Position numbers and translations under genes: made by a program. 64,000 nucleotides of DNA from Candidatus Saccharimonadota bacterium (GTDB lineage Bacteria; Patescibacteriota; Saccharimonadia; Saccharimonadales; Saccharimonadaceae): positions 277,393-341,392 of the forward strand of contig JAFVBG010000002.1 in the NCBI GenBank assembly GCA_017480095.1, written 5' to 3'. Within the stretch, counting starts at the first letter, position 1. Each line of letters starts with the position of its first letter. The notes beneath the pieces were generated by a model, which searched no databases, had not been told where the DNA came from, and saw nothing but the letters and a program-made list of their open reading frames with translations. Of the stretch, positions 49,135-58,255 are shown in pieces.

Positions 49135-49848
49135 TTATTTGAGCCACGTTTTACGTTTGATATTGAGAAGAGCTTCAAAGATGTCGATGTCGTCTGGCGT
49201 AGTGAGCTTTAGATTCTTCTCAGAGCCGTTAGAGAAGAACAACTTACGTCCAAGCATTTCATAAAGAGCGCAGCTTGCAGCGGTGCGAGGGAGTTTTTTC
49301 TCGGCAGCTTCGGCATGTGCGGAGAGAATGTCGTCGAGATAGAAAGCCTGTGGAGTTTGGGTGCGGACGAGCTTGTCGCGGTCGAGTAAGCCAGAGGAAA
49401 CTTGATGGTCGTCGGTCTGAAGAATAACTTCCGTGCAAGGAATGACAGTAATAGCGTTGCCGTAGTTTGTGCAGGTGGCAATATTATCAGAAATAATCTC
49501 GTCGGAAACTATTGGGCGATTGCCATCATGAATCAAGACGATATCTTCGCCAGAATAGAGGCGCTTAGCTTCGTCTAAACCAGCCTTGATTGAAGCTTGT
49601 CCATCTTCGCCGCCATTGACGATGGAGCTAAGCTTGGAGATATTAAATTGTTTAGCGTATGATTTGAGAATATCATGCCAACCAGCTAAGCAAGCGACGA
49701 TGATATGATCGATGTCAGGATGTTTTTCAAATGCTTCGAGAGTATGGATGATAACGGGTTTATCTTGAATAGTAAGAAATTGTTTTGGGATGTCTTGTCC
49801 CATACGAGCGCCCACGCCACCTGCGATGATGATTGCGATTTTTTTCAT
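49135..49848 (-). CDS. IspD/TarI-type cytidylyltransferase
   Basis: 237 residues. I-I-A-G-G-V-G-A-R-M-G-x-D-I-P-K-Q-F is the CTP-binding loop; I-V-N-G-G-E-D-G-Q-A-S-I and L-V-R-T-Q-T-P-Q-A-F are conserved. The family includes IspD (isoprenoid) and TarI/Bcs1 (CDP-ribitol). The context of epimerase, LicD and glycosyltransferases favours a CDP-polyol or related donor for surface polymers rather than isoprenoid synthesis. A leaderless promoter is clear: TTGTCA, 17 bp, TATAAT (49855-49860), six bases to ATG. Confidence 0.85.
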   Translation of the reverse strand: MKKIAIIIAGGVGARMGQDIPKQFLTIQDKPVIIHTLEAFEKHPDIDHIIVACLAGWHDILKSYAKQFNISKLSSIVNGGEDGQASIKAGLDEAKRLYSGEDIVLIHDGNRPIVSDEIISDNIATCTNYGNAITVIPCTEVILQTDDHQVSSGLLDRDKLVRTQTPQAFYLDDILSAHAEAAEKKLPRTAASCALYEMLGRKLFFSNGSEKNLKLTTPDDIDIFEALLNIKRKTWLK

Positions 49849-49854
49849 GATTTA

Positions 49855-49883
49855 ATTATACCATTTTTGAGGTATTATGACAA
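49855..49883 (-). promoter_or_regulatory. Promoter of the cytidylyltransferase-epimerase pair
   Basis: Minus strand TTGTCA (49878-49883), 17-bp spacer, TATAAT (49855-49860), six bases before ATG. Confidence 0.75.
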
Positions 49884-49886
49884 TTT

Positions 49887-50699
49887 TTAGGAGTTGATAT
49901 TAGAGAATGCTTGTGTGTCATGTTGAATGCGATTCTTTTTAGGTGGTGGTGTCATGTAGTCGCCATATAGATTAGTGAGATAGATGTCGTAACCTTTGAT
50001 GCCGTTGAATTTTTTACCCTCAAAATCAAGAGGTTTTGGTTCAAAAACTTCTTTTTTAGCACGTTCGCGAAGGCCATATCCCCAAGCATAAATGCCACAA
50101 TATTCGGCATCTTTATATGGATATTTTTTGGCATTTTTAATAAGATGTTTAGTACAAAAATTTTTAGAGAAAATAGAAGCAATAGGTTTTAGAAAAACAC
50201 AAAGTATTCGATTGACCAGGGACTTATTTCTATGGATTAAATCATGAAAAGAAGTCTGCTTTAAAAACATTATACCTTTATAGAGCATAGTGCGTTTGAT
50301 ATGTCGTTTCGCGATGTTTGAATCTGAAGGTAAACCGTCGAGTGGGAAAATATCAATCCAGAGATTTTTATCATCGGTCGATTTGCTTTTGATGATAATT
50401 TTAGTGTTAACGGCTTTGATGAAAGGGTATGGCAACTTAGAATTTTCGTAAGATAGGATATTTATGTTTTGGTCAAGGTGGGTGTTTTTAGTTAATTGGA
50501 TAAGTTTTTCATAATCAGGACGCGGAAGAGCAATATCAATATCATCGTCCCAGGGTATAAAGCCATGATGGCGAACGGCGCCTAAGAGTGTACCACCGCA
50601 TAAAAAATAGGAGAGGTGGTTCTTGTTAAGGAAAGCAACAACTACATCTAGGATCTCTAATTCTTCTAATTGGATTTCTCGCAGTGAAAGTTGTTTCAT
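49887..50699 (-). CDS. LicD-family phosphotransferase
   Basis: 270 residues. G-G-T-L-L-G-A-V-R-H-H-G-F-I-P-W-D-D-D-I-D is the LicD nucleotidyltransferase-fold signature with metal-binding aspartates. LicD and fukutin-type enzymes transfer phosphocholine, or ribitol/glycerol phosphate, from a CDP donor onto glycans. The neighbouring cytidylyltransferase could make that donor. A TGC-TACAAT box lies seven bases before ATG (minus strand). No choline kinase or transporter is seen, so phosphocholine is not favoured. Confidence 0.88.
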   Translation of the reverse strand: MKQLSLREIQLEELEILDVVVAFLNKNHLSYFLCGGTLLGAVRHHGFIPWDDDIDIALPRPDYEKLIQLTKNTHLDQNINILSYENSKLPYPFIKAVNTKIIIKSKSTDDKNLWIDIFPLDGLPSDSNIAKRHIKRTMLYKGIMFLKQTSFHDLIHRNKSLVNRILCVFLKPIASIFSKNFCTKHLIKNAKKYPYKDAEYCGIYAWGYGLRERAKKEVFEPKPLDFEGKKFNGIKGYDIYLTNLYGDYMTPPPKKNRIQHDTQAFSNINS

Positions 50700-50741
50700 A
50701 ATTCTTATTGTAGCATTTTATTGGGTGTTTAGTCTAGGTAT

Positions 50742-52190
50742 TTAGCAGCGGTGCAACTTACTTTTTACCTTCGAGATGAATTCTAGGATGAGGGGTTCTC
50801 TGAAAATAACTAGAACGAGACCGTAAGAAAGTGCGCCGACCACGACTTGAGCAATGAGCTTATAAAATGGTACGGTGGCAAAGTTACCAATCAGGAGGCA
50901 AACAGCGACCATGATAATGCTGGCAAAAATGTAGATGAAGCTGGAAAATAGAATCTTGGAGATTTGAAAATCTTTGCGGATAAAATAGAGTTGAGCGGCA
51001 GTAGTAGTAAACTCGGCGATGACGGTGCCGATAGAAGCACCAACGGCACCAAGTTTTGGAATAAGAATTAGATTAGCGATAAAATTAACTGCGGCACCAG
51101 AAATGACGGAAGCAGTATATTCGGTCTGTTTTTTAGTGGGTAAGAGATACTGAATCCCGATAACATTACTCATGCCGATGAAGATAAGGATTGGGCTGAT
51201 AATGCGGAGGAGCAAAGGGATTGCATCATAGCCTTCGCCATAGAACAGTGGCGAGAAAGTCGGTGCAGCGACCATCAGTCCAGCCATGATTGGCATACCC
51301 ATTAAGAACACAACACGGAAGGATTTATACATAGCTTTTTCAGTTTCGCGTTTTTTGCCAGCGGCGTAATATTTAGCAATGCGCGAAGCCATAACAATGC
51401 CGAGCGAGGTGACCACTGCCAGTAACACTTTAACGAGTTTTTGACTTTGCTCGTAGTAGCCAACTTCGGATTTGTCAGTAATGATGGCACCAATCATAGT
51501 CTTGTCGAGTACAGTGTAAACTTGGATGGCGACTTGCGGGATGAAGAGCACAATGGTGTTTTTGAGATGTTTGAGTGGATTTAGGGATTTGAAGTTGACT
51601 TTTGACAGAAACTTCGGTAGATAGAACCAGAGAGAGAAATTGCCAAAGAAGGTAGAAGCTACATGGATGGCAAAATAGATTGGTAAGTCGGCTGGGGTTT
51701 TCACCAATACAAAAAGCAGTGCAAAGCCAACAAGTCGGATAATTGCATTACGCAGAACTGTCTTCTTAAATTCTTCTAAGCCTTGGAAGAGCCAACTAAT
51801 ATCAAGTAGGCTACCCACAATCTCGATAGTGAGGATTGCGTAATAAATATTGTATTCACTATTGCTAAGTACGAAGAAAAGAGAGAAAGTGAGAAGGGAA
51901 AAAGTCATGGTGCCAAGTTTGAAAATAAAAATTTCCCAAAAAGTTTTGGAATACTTTTCTTTATCATGAGCGACGTAAGCGATTTCGCGTTGGCCGTAGG
52001 TCGAAGTGCCGAGCGTGCCAAATAAAACAAAGTAGGTGGCGATGGATAAGGTAAAACTATAAATGCCGATGTTCTCCGCGCCTAAGACACGAGAAATATA
52101 CGGTGTAGAGACGAGCGGAATGATTAAAATGAGAATCTGATACAAAAGATTATAAATGAAATTTTTGGTGAGAGATTTTGGCTTGCTCAT
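50742..52190 (-). CDS. Polysaccharide flippase (Wzx/MATE-like)
   Basis: 482 residues with about 12-14 membrane helices. The start L-T-K-N-F-I-Y-N-L-L-Y-Q-I-L-I-L-I-I-P-L and Y-I-S-R-V-L-G-A-E-N-I-G-I-Y-S-F are typical of the PST/RfbX family. It should move undecaprenyl-linked repeat units across the membrane. The gene touches the GT2 gene upstream (stop and start adjacent), so it belongs to the same transcript. Confidence 0.9.
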   Translation of the reverse strand: MSKPKSLTKNFIYNLLYQILILIIPLVSTPYISRVLGAENIGIYSFTLSIATYFVLFGTLGTSTYGQREIAYVAHDKEKYSKTFWEIFIFKLGTMTFSLLTFSLFFVLSNSEYNIYYAILTIEIVGSLLDISWLFQGLEEFKKTVLRNAIIRLVGFALLFVLVKTPADLPIYFAIHVASTFFGNFSLWFYLPKFLSKVNFKSLNPLKHLKNTIVLFIPQVAIQVYTVLDKTMIGAIITDKSEVGYYEQSQKLVKVLLAVVTSLGIVMASRIAKYYAAGKKRETEKAMYKSFRVVFLMGMPIMAGLMVAAPTFSPLFYGEGYDAIPLLLRIISPILIFIGMSNVIGIQYLLPTKKQTEYTASVISGAAVNFIANLILIPKLGAVGASIGTVIAEFTTTAAQLYFIRKDFQISKILFSSFIYIFASIIMVAVCLLIGNFATVPFYKLIAQVVVGALSYGLVLVIFREPLILEFISKVKSKLHRC

Positions 52191-53090
52191 TTAAAACCTT
52201 TCGACTTTAGGATGAAATTTTTTACCGGCGCGAAAGCCTTTGTTCAGGATATGGATACGTTTGAGTTTGGCATCTTTGGATTTGAAAAGGATTTTGAAAG
52301 TAAGATAATAGCGTTTGAGGCAGAAATTACGAAATTCACGTTGATTGTATTTGTGAAGAATATAGTAGAGGTTACGGAAGTTATAGAAGTATCGGCCTAG
52401 GCGATCTGATTTTTCGTTGATAATATCAGCGCCAGCGTTATTTTTCATCTTATGTGTGACGACGCTGTATGGATTTAGAAAACCAGGAGCATATTTACGG
52501 AGTCGGAGAGTATATTCGACATCATCGCCATAAATGAAGAAGTCGGTGATTGGCAGTCCAGCTTTTTGGGCGTGTTTTGCATTGATGAAACAGGAAACAA
52601 AAGAACAAGAATCTATTTGTAATAAGTTGTGTTTGAGTGAATTAAAATTCGCAATACCATTTGCGGTGACGGACGGAATATTCATTTTGCAGAGTGTATT
52701 ATCAGTCCACAAAACTACACTATTCATAAATGAGAAATCATCTTTGATTTCTGCGGCTTTCTCTAGAAATGGTTGCAAAGAGTCTGGATGGACAATAGTG
52801 TCGTCGTCCATCAACCAGTAGTAATCATAATCAAGTTCACGGACGACTTTTAGGCCATAGTTGAAGCCACCGGCGCCGCCGAGATTTTCACCAGTATTAT
52901 AATATTTAAGATTTGGAAGTTTAAGGTTTTGAACGTAGCTCTGGGTATTGTCGGTGCTGGCATTGTCGATGACAAACAAATCGAGATTGGTGGACTGTCT
53001 CTCGAATTTAAGTTTGGCAAGTGCGTCAATACACTCGGCGAGGAGCGGTTGACGATTATAAGTGACGATAATGACGGCGACTTTTTTCAT
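52191..53090 (-). CDS. GT2 glycosyltransferase (rhamnosyl/galactofuranosyl type)
   Basis: 299 residues of GT-A fold: V-A-V-I-I-V-T-Y-N-R, D-N-A-S-T-D-N-T, N-L-G-G-A-G-G-F-N-Y-G and W-L-M-D-D-D-T, the D-x-D metal site. The N-x-G-G-A-G-G-F motif is common in galactofuranosyl- and rhamnosyltransferases of surface polymers. Cytoplasmic. ATG overlaps the stop of the GT4-Wzy gene by four bases, which implies translational coupling. Confidence 0.87.
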   Translation of the reverse strand: MKKVAVIIVTYNRQPLLAECIDALAKLKFERQSTNLDLFVIDNASTDNTQSYVQNLKLPNLKYYNTGENLGGAGGFNYGLKVVRELDYDYYWLMDDDTIVHPDSLQPFLEKAAEIKDDFSFMNSVVLWTDNTLCKMNIPSVTANGIANFNSLKHNLLQIDSCSFVSCFINAKHAQKAGLPITDFFIYGDDVEYTLRLRKYAPGFLNPYSVVTHKMKNNAGADIINEKSDRLGRYFYNFRNLYYILHKYNQREFRNFCLKRYYLTFKILFKSKDAKLKRIHILNKGFRAGKKFHPKVERF

Positions 53091-55651
53091 GATAAGTGTT
53101 TCCTTTTTTGATTGTTAGTTTGTAAGAAATAATAATAGTAACCGAGCAGAACCCAGAAGATGAAGGTGCAACAGTTGTTGATATAGAAAATTTCGGAAAC
53201 AAATATGGAAGAAGCGCAAATGGCAATTAAAGCAGAGAAGAGTGGGGTAACGAGAGGATATTTAGCGAGGATAACATGATTTTTAATAGCGAGATAGATG
53301 AGATAGATAATAATAATCAGGATGATGAAGAAACCGAGGAGGCCTTGGCTGACGAGTAAATCAATGAGAGCGTTGTGAAAAGCATCAAAATCTTGAAAAG
53401 AGTTGTTGACGATGTAGGTTTTCGGGATGCGGTCTTTGGCGTAGTCCACGACGTTGCTATGCCCGACGCCGAGGACTTTGCTAGTTTCGGAGTAGGAGAA
53501 AATCTCAAAGCCACTCTTCCAAATGTCAAAGCGGCGATTGCTAATGTCACCACGGTTGTCGGTGCGTTGGAGCTTTAAGATTGGGGTTTTAACATCGGAA
53601 ATGGTAATATCGGAAGGAAGGTCTTGATCATCTTCTTGAGTGGTATCTGTAGTCTGATAAGTAGAACGTGCGGATTGACTAGCCTGGTGGATGAGAACGG
53701 GGAGCTTGATAATGCCGAGCGGGAGTAGAATGGTGACAATAGAAAGAATAATGCCAGATAGAAAACGATTCTTGGGGATGGTCTTGAAAGCCTTAGTGAC
53801 GAGAGTGATGACAATATAACAAACAAGACCAACGCCAAGCGCAACAAAGCCAGTGCGAGATTGGCCAGCAAGCATATAAGTGAGTTGTAAAACATTAGCG
53901 AGGGCTAATAAGATCCTAGTGAGTAAACTCTTAGAGTGTTGGATGAGATAGACGGAAAAGAGAATGGCGCAAGTGCAAACGATAGAAGCGTAATTTGGGT
54001 CATAGAAGAGACCATAGAAGCGTCCCCATGGAGCATAGCCAATGAGGATTTCGCTATTTGTTAGTGGAGAAACGATTTTAGTGCTAACACCGAGGAGAAG
54101 TAAAACGAGATTAGCTAGGTTGATGAGAGAGATTATGATAACAATGTAAGTGAAAAATTGCTTGATTTCGTAGTTGATATTTTTTAGACTTTGATGAAGC
54201 TTGTAATTGAAGGCGAAGAAAAGATAGAAAGCAGTCCAGATAGCAGTCTTTATTAGTCCAACAGGGTTGTATAGCGTGACGAAAAATGCGGTGATGAGGT
54301 AGCTAATATAGAAAAGAATGAGGAGACGACAGAGTGGGTCTTTCAAGAGGGGCTTGGCTGCGAGTCGATGCGTAATGCGGTGGATGAAGACTAGGAAAGC
54401 GCAGACGGCGCCTGGATAGAGAAAAAGGTGCAGGCCATTGAAAATGTTGGTGAGATTAAAAAGATAATGTAGGGCAAAGAAAAGGTAAATAGCGAGATCG
54501 TAAGATTTTGGAATTTTTGACGGAATAGTATTGAGGATATTGGAGAAAGCTGTGTTGGTGGTAAGATTGTATTCTTTAGCTACTGGGAGGAGTGCATTCT
54601 GAAGGGGAGATTTCGGCGTTGCGACTATAGCCCTGATTTTTTCAGCCCAGAGTGCAGGATCCTTGATGGGGAGAAAGTCGGTGTTTTGGCTGATTTTGAC
54701 ACTATCATCAATCTGGTCGCTGAAGAGACAAGGAAGCCCAGAGGCTTGTGCCTCAATAGCGACGACTGGTAGCCCCTCGGCGTTAGATGGAAGGAGAAAA
54801 ATATCGAAGGCTTGGTAGAAATCTGGAACGTTATCCATGATTCCAGGTGTAATAATATATCCTAGGAGTCCTTTTTTACGAGCATAAGTTTGAAAATTTT
54901 TAAATTCTTCATTATGATTTCCAATGCAGATAAGATAGGCAGGATGAGTTTTACGGATTTTTTCGAGAATATCAATTAAGAAAAGGTTGTTTTTCTGGTG
55001 TTCAAAACGACCAATATGGCCGAGGAGAAGGGCATTGTCTGGAATATTGTATTGTTGGCGAATTCTAGAACGTGTGGATTTCTTGGCGGAGGTAGAGTAT
55101 CTGAAGACATTAAAATCGATAGCATTAGGAATAATTTGATAGGATTTTGTGGCAAAAATGCGATGCGGGAAGAGCCATTTTGCAGCCTTATTGGAACAAG
55201 TAAGGAATTGGTCGGCAGTGAGGTAAAGTATTGGTCTGCAAATAATATTAAGAAAGCTTCTAATCCTGCGAGAAATAGCATTGCCAGGCGAGCAGGAACT
55301 GTGGGAATGGACGATGATTTTTTTGACACCACAGAGTTTAGCGGCTAGCAGTCCGATACAATCGTGAGATTCGGAGATATTGAAATACGCAATATCATAT
55401 TGTTTTTTGCGAATAAGTCTATAGATGGCCAAAAACTGTTTTAGAAAATGACGATTGCGAGGAAGCTCAATTAGTCCACAGCCATTTTCGCGCATGATTT
55501 TCCTAGTTTTAGGGCCGGCGTTGCGAGAAAGAAAATCAACATTTTGTGTGGCATGGTCGATTTTTGTGAGAAGACCAGAAAGGTAACGGTCGATGCCACT
55601 GGTTTCGCCCTTAGAGAAATAGCCAATCAGAATATCTACTTTCTCGGTCAT
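53087..55651 (-). CDS. Fusion of GT4 glycosyltransferase and O-antigen ligase/polymerase-like membrane protein
   Basis: 854 residues in one uninterrupted frame. Residues 1-370 are a GT-B glycosyltransferase of family 4: G-I-D-R-Y-L-S-G-L, H-S-H-S-S, I-P-N-A-I-D, H-I-G-R-F-x2-Q-K-N, and P-S-N-A-E-G-L-P-V-V-A-I-E-A with the conserved E-x7-E. Residues about 375-850 hold ten or more membrane helices in the manner of Wzy/WaaL (O-antigen ligase domain, with an extracytoplasmic loop at about 640-740). The halves would add a sugar inside and polymerise or ligate outside. The fusion is unusual. A TATAAT lies eight bases before ATG. Confidence 0.82.
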   Translation of the reverse strand: MTEKVDILIGYFSKGETSGIDRYLSGLLTKIDHATQNVDFLSRNAGPKTRKIMRENGCGLIELPRNRHFLKQFLAIYRLIRKKQYDIAYFNISESHDCIGLLAAKLCGVKKIIVHSHSSCSPGNAISRRIRSFLNIICRPILYLTADQFLTCSNKAAKWLFPHRIFATKSYQIIPNAIDFNVFRYSTSAKKSTRSRIRQQYNIPDNALLLGHIGRFEHQKNNLFLIDILEKIRKTHPAYLICIGNHNEEFKNFQTYARKKGLLGYIITPGIMDNVPDFYQAFDIFLLPSNAEGLPVVAIEAQASGLPCLFSDQIDDSVKISQNTDFLPIKDPALWAEKIRAIVATPKSPLQNALLPVAKEYNLTTNTAFSNILNTIPSKIPKSYDLAIYLFFALHYLFNLTNIFNGLHLFLYPGAVCAFLVFIHRITHRLAAKPLLKDPLCRLLILFYISYLITAFFVTLYNPVGLIKTAIWTAFYLFFAFNYKLHQSLKNINYEIKQFFTYIVIIISLINLANLVLLLLGVSTKIVSPLTNSEILIGYAPWGRFYGLFYDPNYASIVCTCAILFSVYLIQHSKSLLTRILLALANVLQLTYMLAGQSRTGFVALGVGLVCYIVITLVTKAFKTIPKNRFLSGIILSIVTILLPLGIIKLPVLIHQASQSARSTYQTTDTTQEDDQDLPSDITISDVKTPILKLQRTDNRGDISNRRFDIWKSGFEIFSYSETSKVLGVGHSNVVDYAKDRIPKTYIVNNSFQDFDAFHNALIDLLVSQGLLGFFIILIIIIYLIYLAIKNHVILAKYPLVTPLFSALIAICASSIFVSEIFYINNCCTFIFWVLLGYYYYFLQTNNQKRKHLS

Positions 55652-56661
55652 ACTTGTTTATTATAACAGCTTTTCTTTGAATTGTAACGACGCCAGACAA
55701 AACGAAACGAGCGATAGCCAAACTTGAGCAAAAAGAGCGCATAACGATCGCGTTTTGGAATACGATGATCTTTAAGGATTTCTCGGCGATGAGTTTTGAT
55801 GTAATCAAGTAGGCGAGAAACATATTCATGGTTAGATGATTGATTAGAGCAAGCGAGATTGGCGAGGACGCTAAGATGGGCATACATGACTCTACGAGAG
55901 ACGGCTTTTTGAAGGTCTGGATAAACCTTTAAAATATCTAAGCCCATTTGTTGAGTAGCAGTAATCAAATCGAAGTTTTTAAGAGTAAAATCTCTGGTAG
56001 TGATAGAATTGTCGCGGATAATATAATTATATAGCGGGATGGAGTCGAATGAGATGCTTTTGGCAGCAAGAATGAGCTTATAAGTGGTGGCGGAATCCTC
56101 AAATAACATACCCTCAGGAAAGCGAATGTCTTTAAATAGTGTTTTGCGGTAGAGTTTCCCCCAAGCAGAGACATTAAAATCTTCGTCATATAACATCATT
56201 TCTAGAGTTTCATGAGGAGAGAGAAGATAAATCTTATGAGAACAGGCTGGCTCAATATGCTGACCTCGAATAATATTATGTTTAACAGCAGAAAAATCAC
56301 TACCATCTTTTTCGATTAAGTGGTAAAGATGAGATATATAATTTGATTCAACATAATCGTCTGAATCAATGAAAGAGATAAATTCTCCTTTAGCGACGGA
56401 GATACCTTTGTTTCGAGCGGCGGAAAGACCAGCATTGGATTGATTAATGAGTTTAATGCGAGGGTCTTTAGCTTGATACTCTTGGCAGATTTGGAGACTG
56501 TTATCAGTCGAACCGTCATTTACGAGGATAATTTCGAGGTTTTGATAATCTTGGGTAATGACAGAATCGAGACAACGACTGAGATAAGATTCAACATTAT
56601 AAATTGGGAGAATTATTGAAATAAGCGGAGAATGTTGCATATTGCGTGAAGCTTTAGCCAT
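55648..56661 (-). CDS. GT2 glycosyltransferase (WcaA/EpsJ-like)
   Basis: 337 residues. I-S-I-I-L-P-I-Y-N-V-E-S-Y-L-S-R-C-L-D-S-V, L-V-N-D-G-S-T-D-N-S, N-A-G-L-S-A-A-R-N-K-G and F-I-D-S-D-D-Y-V (D-x-D) define the GT2 A-fold. The C-terminal 100 residues are helical. It extends the repeat unit in the cytoplasm. ATG directly follows the stop of the phosphoglycosyl transferase gene and its own stop overlaps the GT4-Wzy gene by four bases. Confidence 0.88.
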   Translation of the reverse strand: MAKASRNMQHSPLISIILPIYNVESYLSRCLDSVITQDYQNLEIILVNDGSTDNSLQICQEYQAKDPRIKLINQSNAGLSAARNKGISVAKGEFISFIDSDDYVESNYISHLYHLIEKDGSDFSAVKHNIIRGQHIEPACSHKIYLLSPHETLEMMLYDEDFNVSAWGKLYRKTLFKDIRFPEGMLFEDSATTYKLILAAKSISFDSIPLYNYIIRDNSITTRDFTLKNFDLITATQQMGLDILKVYPDLQKAVSRRVMYAHLSVLANLACSNQSSNHEYVSRLLDYIKTHRREILKDHRIPKRDRYALFLLKFGYRSFRFVWRRYNSKKSCYNKQV

Positions 56662-57285
56662 CTATTTTGCTCCGTCTTTAGTAATGACGGTACCGATAGT
56701 CTTGAAGAAAATAATAGCGTCGAGCTTGAGGGATTGGTGGTCGATATAATAATATTCAAGTTCAAAACGCTTCTTGTAAGAGGTGGCGGAGCGGCCATTG
56801 ACGGCCCACCAGCCAGTAATGCCAGGTTTGATAGATTCATATTTTTTGCGGTCGCCGCCGTGTTTTTTACACTCGCCGATGATAAGTGGGCGAGGACCAA
56901 TCAGTGAAAGTTGGCCAGCCAAAACATTCAAAAACTGAGGAGCTTCATCGATACTACCGTGACGGATAAAGCGACCAACCCTCGTGATGCGAGGGTCGTG
57001 TTCAAGCTTCTGGTTAGCATCCCATTCGGCTTTGTATTTAGGGATCTCAAGTAGCTTCCTCAAGGCTTCGCCGTCGGCGTCTTTAATCATGGTGCGGAAC
57101 TTAATGAGATGAAAAGGCACGCCGTTTTTGCCAACGCGGACTTGACGATAAAAAATCGAGTGAAAATCGCCCGTGCAGATGTAGGCGATTTTAATAATGA
57201 CGGTGAGCGGAACCAAAAAAACAATCCCGATGAGGGAAATCAAAATATCGAACAGACGTTTTAGGATTTTGCCTCCAACACTCAT
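56662..57285 (-). CDS. Phosphoglycosyl transferase (undecaprenyl-phosphate sugar transferase, PglC/WcaJ type)
   Basis: 207 residues. K-R-L-F-D-I-L-I-S-L with one membrane (re-entrant) helix, then V-G-K-N-G-V-P-F-H-L-I-K-F-R-T-M, the S-I-D-E-A-P-Q-F-L-N-V-L-x-G-Q-L-S-L-I-G-P-R-P core and G-I-T-G-W-W-A-V-N-G-R. It starts each repeat unit by transferring sugar phosphate to undecaprenyl phosphate. It is the short monotopic form without the N-terminal four-helix extension. TGG-TATAAT lies seven bases before ATG. Confidence 0.92.
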   Translation of the reverse strand: MSVGGKILKRLFDILISLIGIVFLVPLTVIIKIAYICTGDFHSIFYRQVRVGKNGVPFHLIKFRTMIKDADGEALRKLLEIPKYKAEWDANQKLEHDPRITRVGRFIRHGSIDEAPQFLNVLAGQLSLIGPRPLIIGECKKHGGDRKKYESIKPGITGWWAVNGRSATSYKKRFELEYYYIDHQSLKLDAIIFFKTIGTVITKDGAK

Positions 57286-57326
57286 TCTTTTGATTATACC
57301 ATAGGCGCGGAGAAAAGGGAAGAAGC

Positions 57327-58202
57327 TTAAAAGCTCTTCTCGTATTTCTTACCGGTGAATTTGGCGGAGAGGAAGGCGCTGCCTTTTTTGACCCAGTTGA
57401 CGCCGTCCATATCAATCACTTTTAGCTCTTTGTAATCTGTAATACCATTTGTCTCGAGATAAACATCAAGTAGCAACTCAGAGATGCGGCCATAAAAACG
57501 CTTGTGGAAATCGGAATAATTAGAAATATCGATGGAGGCTCTAACAACATTAGAACTAGCTGAAACGTCGTTAGGGACAAAATTATTAGAATCTGCTAAA
57601 GAGTCGCCAGAAATCCGGTTTTCCAATGTAAACAAAATATCAAACAACCAGGTGCAATAGCCATTTAATAGCTCGCGTGGCATCACAAACATATTAAACA
57701 TATGCGCGGAGGTGCGTTCGTGGAGGCGGTTGAAGGCAGGGAGATACTCTGGATATTTCTCCGCAATAATATCATGAGTGAGATTGAGTGGCTCGACATA
57801 CATGGTATGGGCATAGTGATCATGGAGATTTTCGATTACATAATTGCGCTTTTTGGGTAGAATTAGGGAGCAATCATCTAAAATACGGTTTAGTTCAAAA
57901 GTGCTTAGGATATGGCGGGCACGCTTAATATCCGAATTCAGAGTTCCACGATAAGCGGTAAAGTGGCGACGATAATGCACTAGACCGATATAATCGGCAG
58001 TGAGATTTTTCCAAGCCCAGTAGAGACCAGTGAGTTCACAAAAATAAGGATTTTTGGTAGAGATATTATCGCCAGTACTATCTGGGGTGAAACCTTCGAT
58101 TGGCGGATGAAGTGCGGCGCCGACCTGGAGGGGGAGATAAGATTGGTCGCCAGGCATGGGATAATCTTTGTGACTGGCGACAATAATCTGGACAGATTTC
58201 AT
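57327..58202 (-). CDS. DUF4422 glycosyltransferase-like protein
   Basis: 291 residues from ATG 58202. V-A-S-H-K-D-Y-P-M-P at the start, N-P-Y-F-C-E-L-T-G-L-Y-W-A-W-K-N and D-Y-I-G-L-V-H-Y-R-R-H-F are the DUF4422 pattern; the family is common in capsule loci and is thought to be a glycosyltransferase. The start is chosen because the minus-strand TATAAT (58213-58218) lies between it and an upstream in-frame ATG. It is the first gene of the minus-strand polysaccharide locus. Confidence 0.82.
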   Translation of the reverse strand: MKSVQIIVASHKDYPMPGDQSYLPLQVGAALHPPIEGFTPDSTGDNISTKNPYFCELTGLYWAWKNLTADYIGLVHYRRHFTAYRGTLNSDIKRARHILSTFELNRILDDCSLILPKKRNYVIENLHDHYAHTMYVEPLNLTHDIIAEKYPEYLPAFNRLHERTSAHMFNMFVMPRELLNGYCTWLFDILFTLENRISGDSLADSNNFVPNDVSASSNVVRASIDISNYSDFHKRFYGRISELLLDVYLETNGITDYKELKVIDMDGVNWVKKGSAFLSAKFTGKKYEKSF

Positions 58203-58212
58203 GATAGTATTA

Positions 58213-58246
58213 ATTATATCATAATCCATTGATTTTATGATATAAT
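58213..58246. promoter_or_regulatory. Divergent leaderless promoter pair
   Basis: TATAAT on the minus strand (58213-58218) serves DUF4422, and TATAAT on the plus strand (58241-58246) serves the small membrane protein gene. The two start codons are only 53 bases apart, so the -35 region of each overlaps the other promoter. Confidence 0.65.
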
Positions 58247-58255
58247 AGAGGCAAG

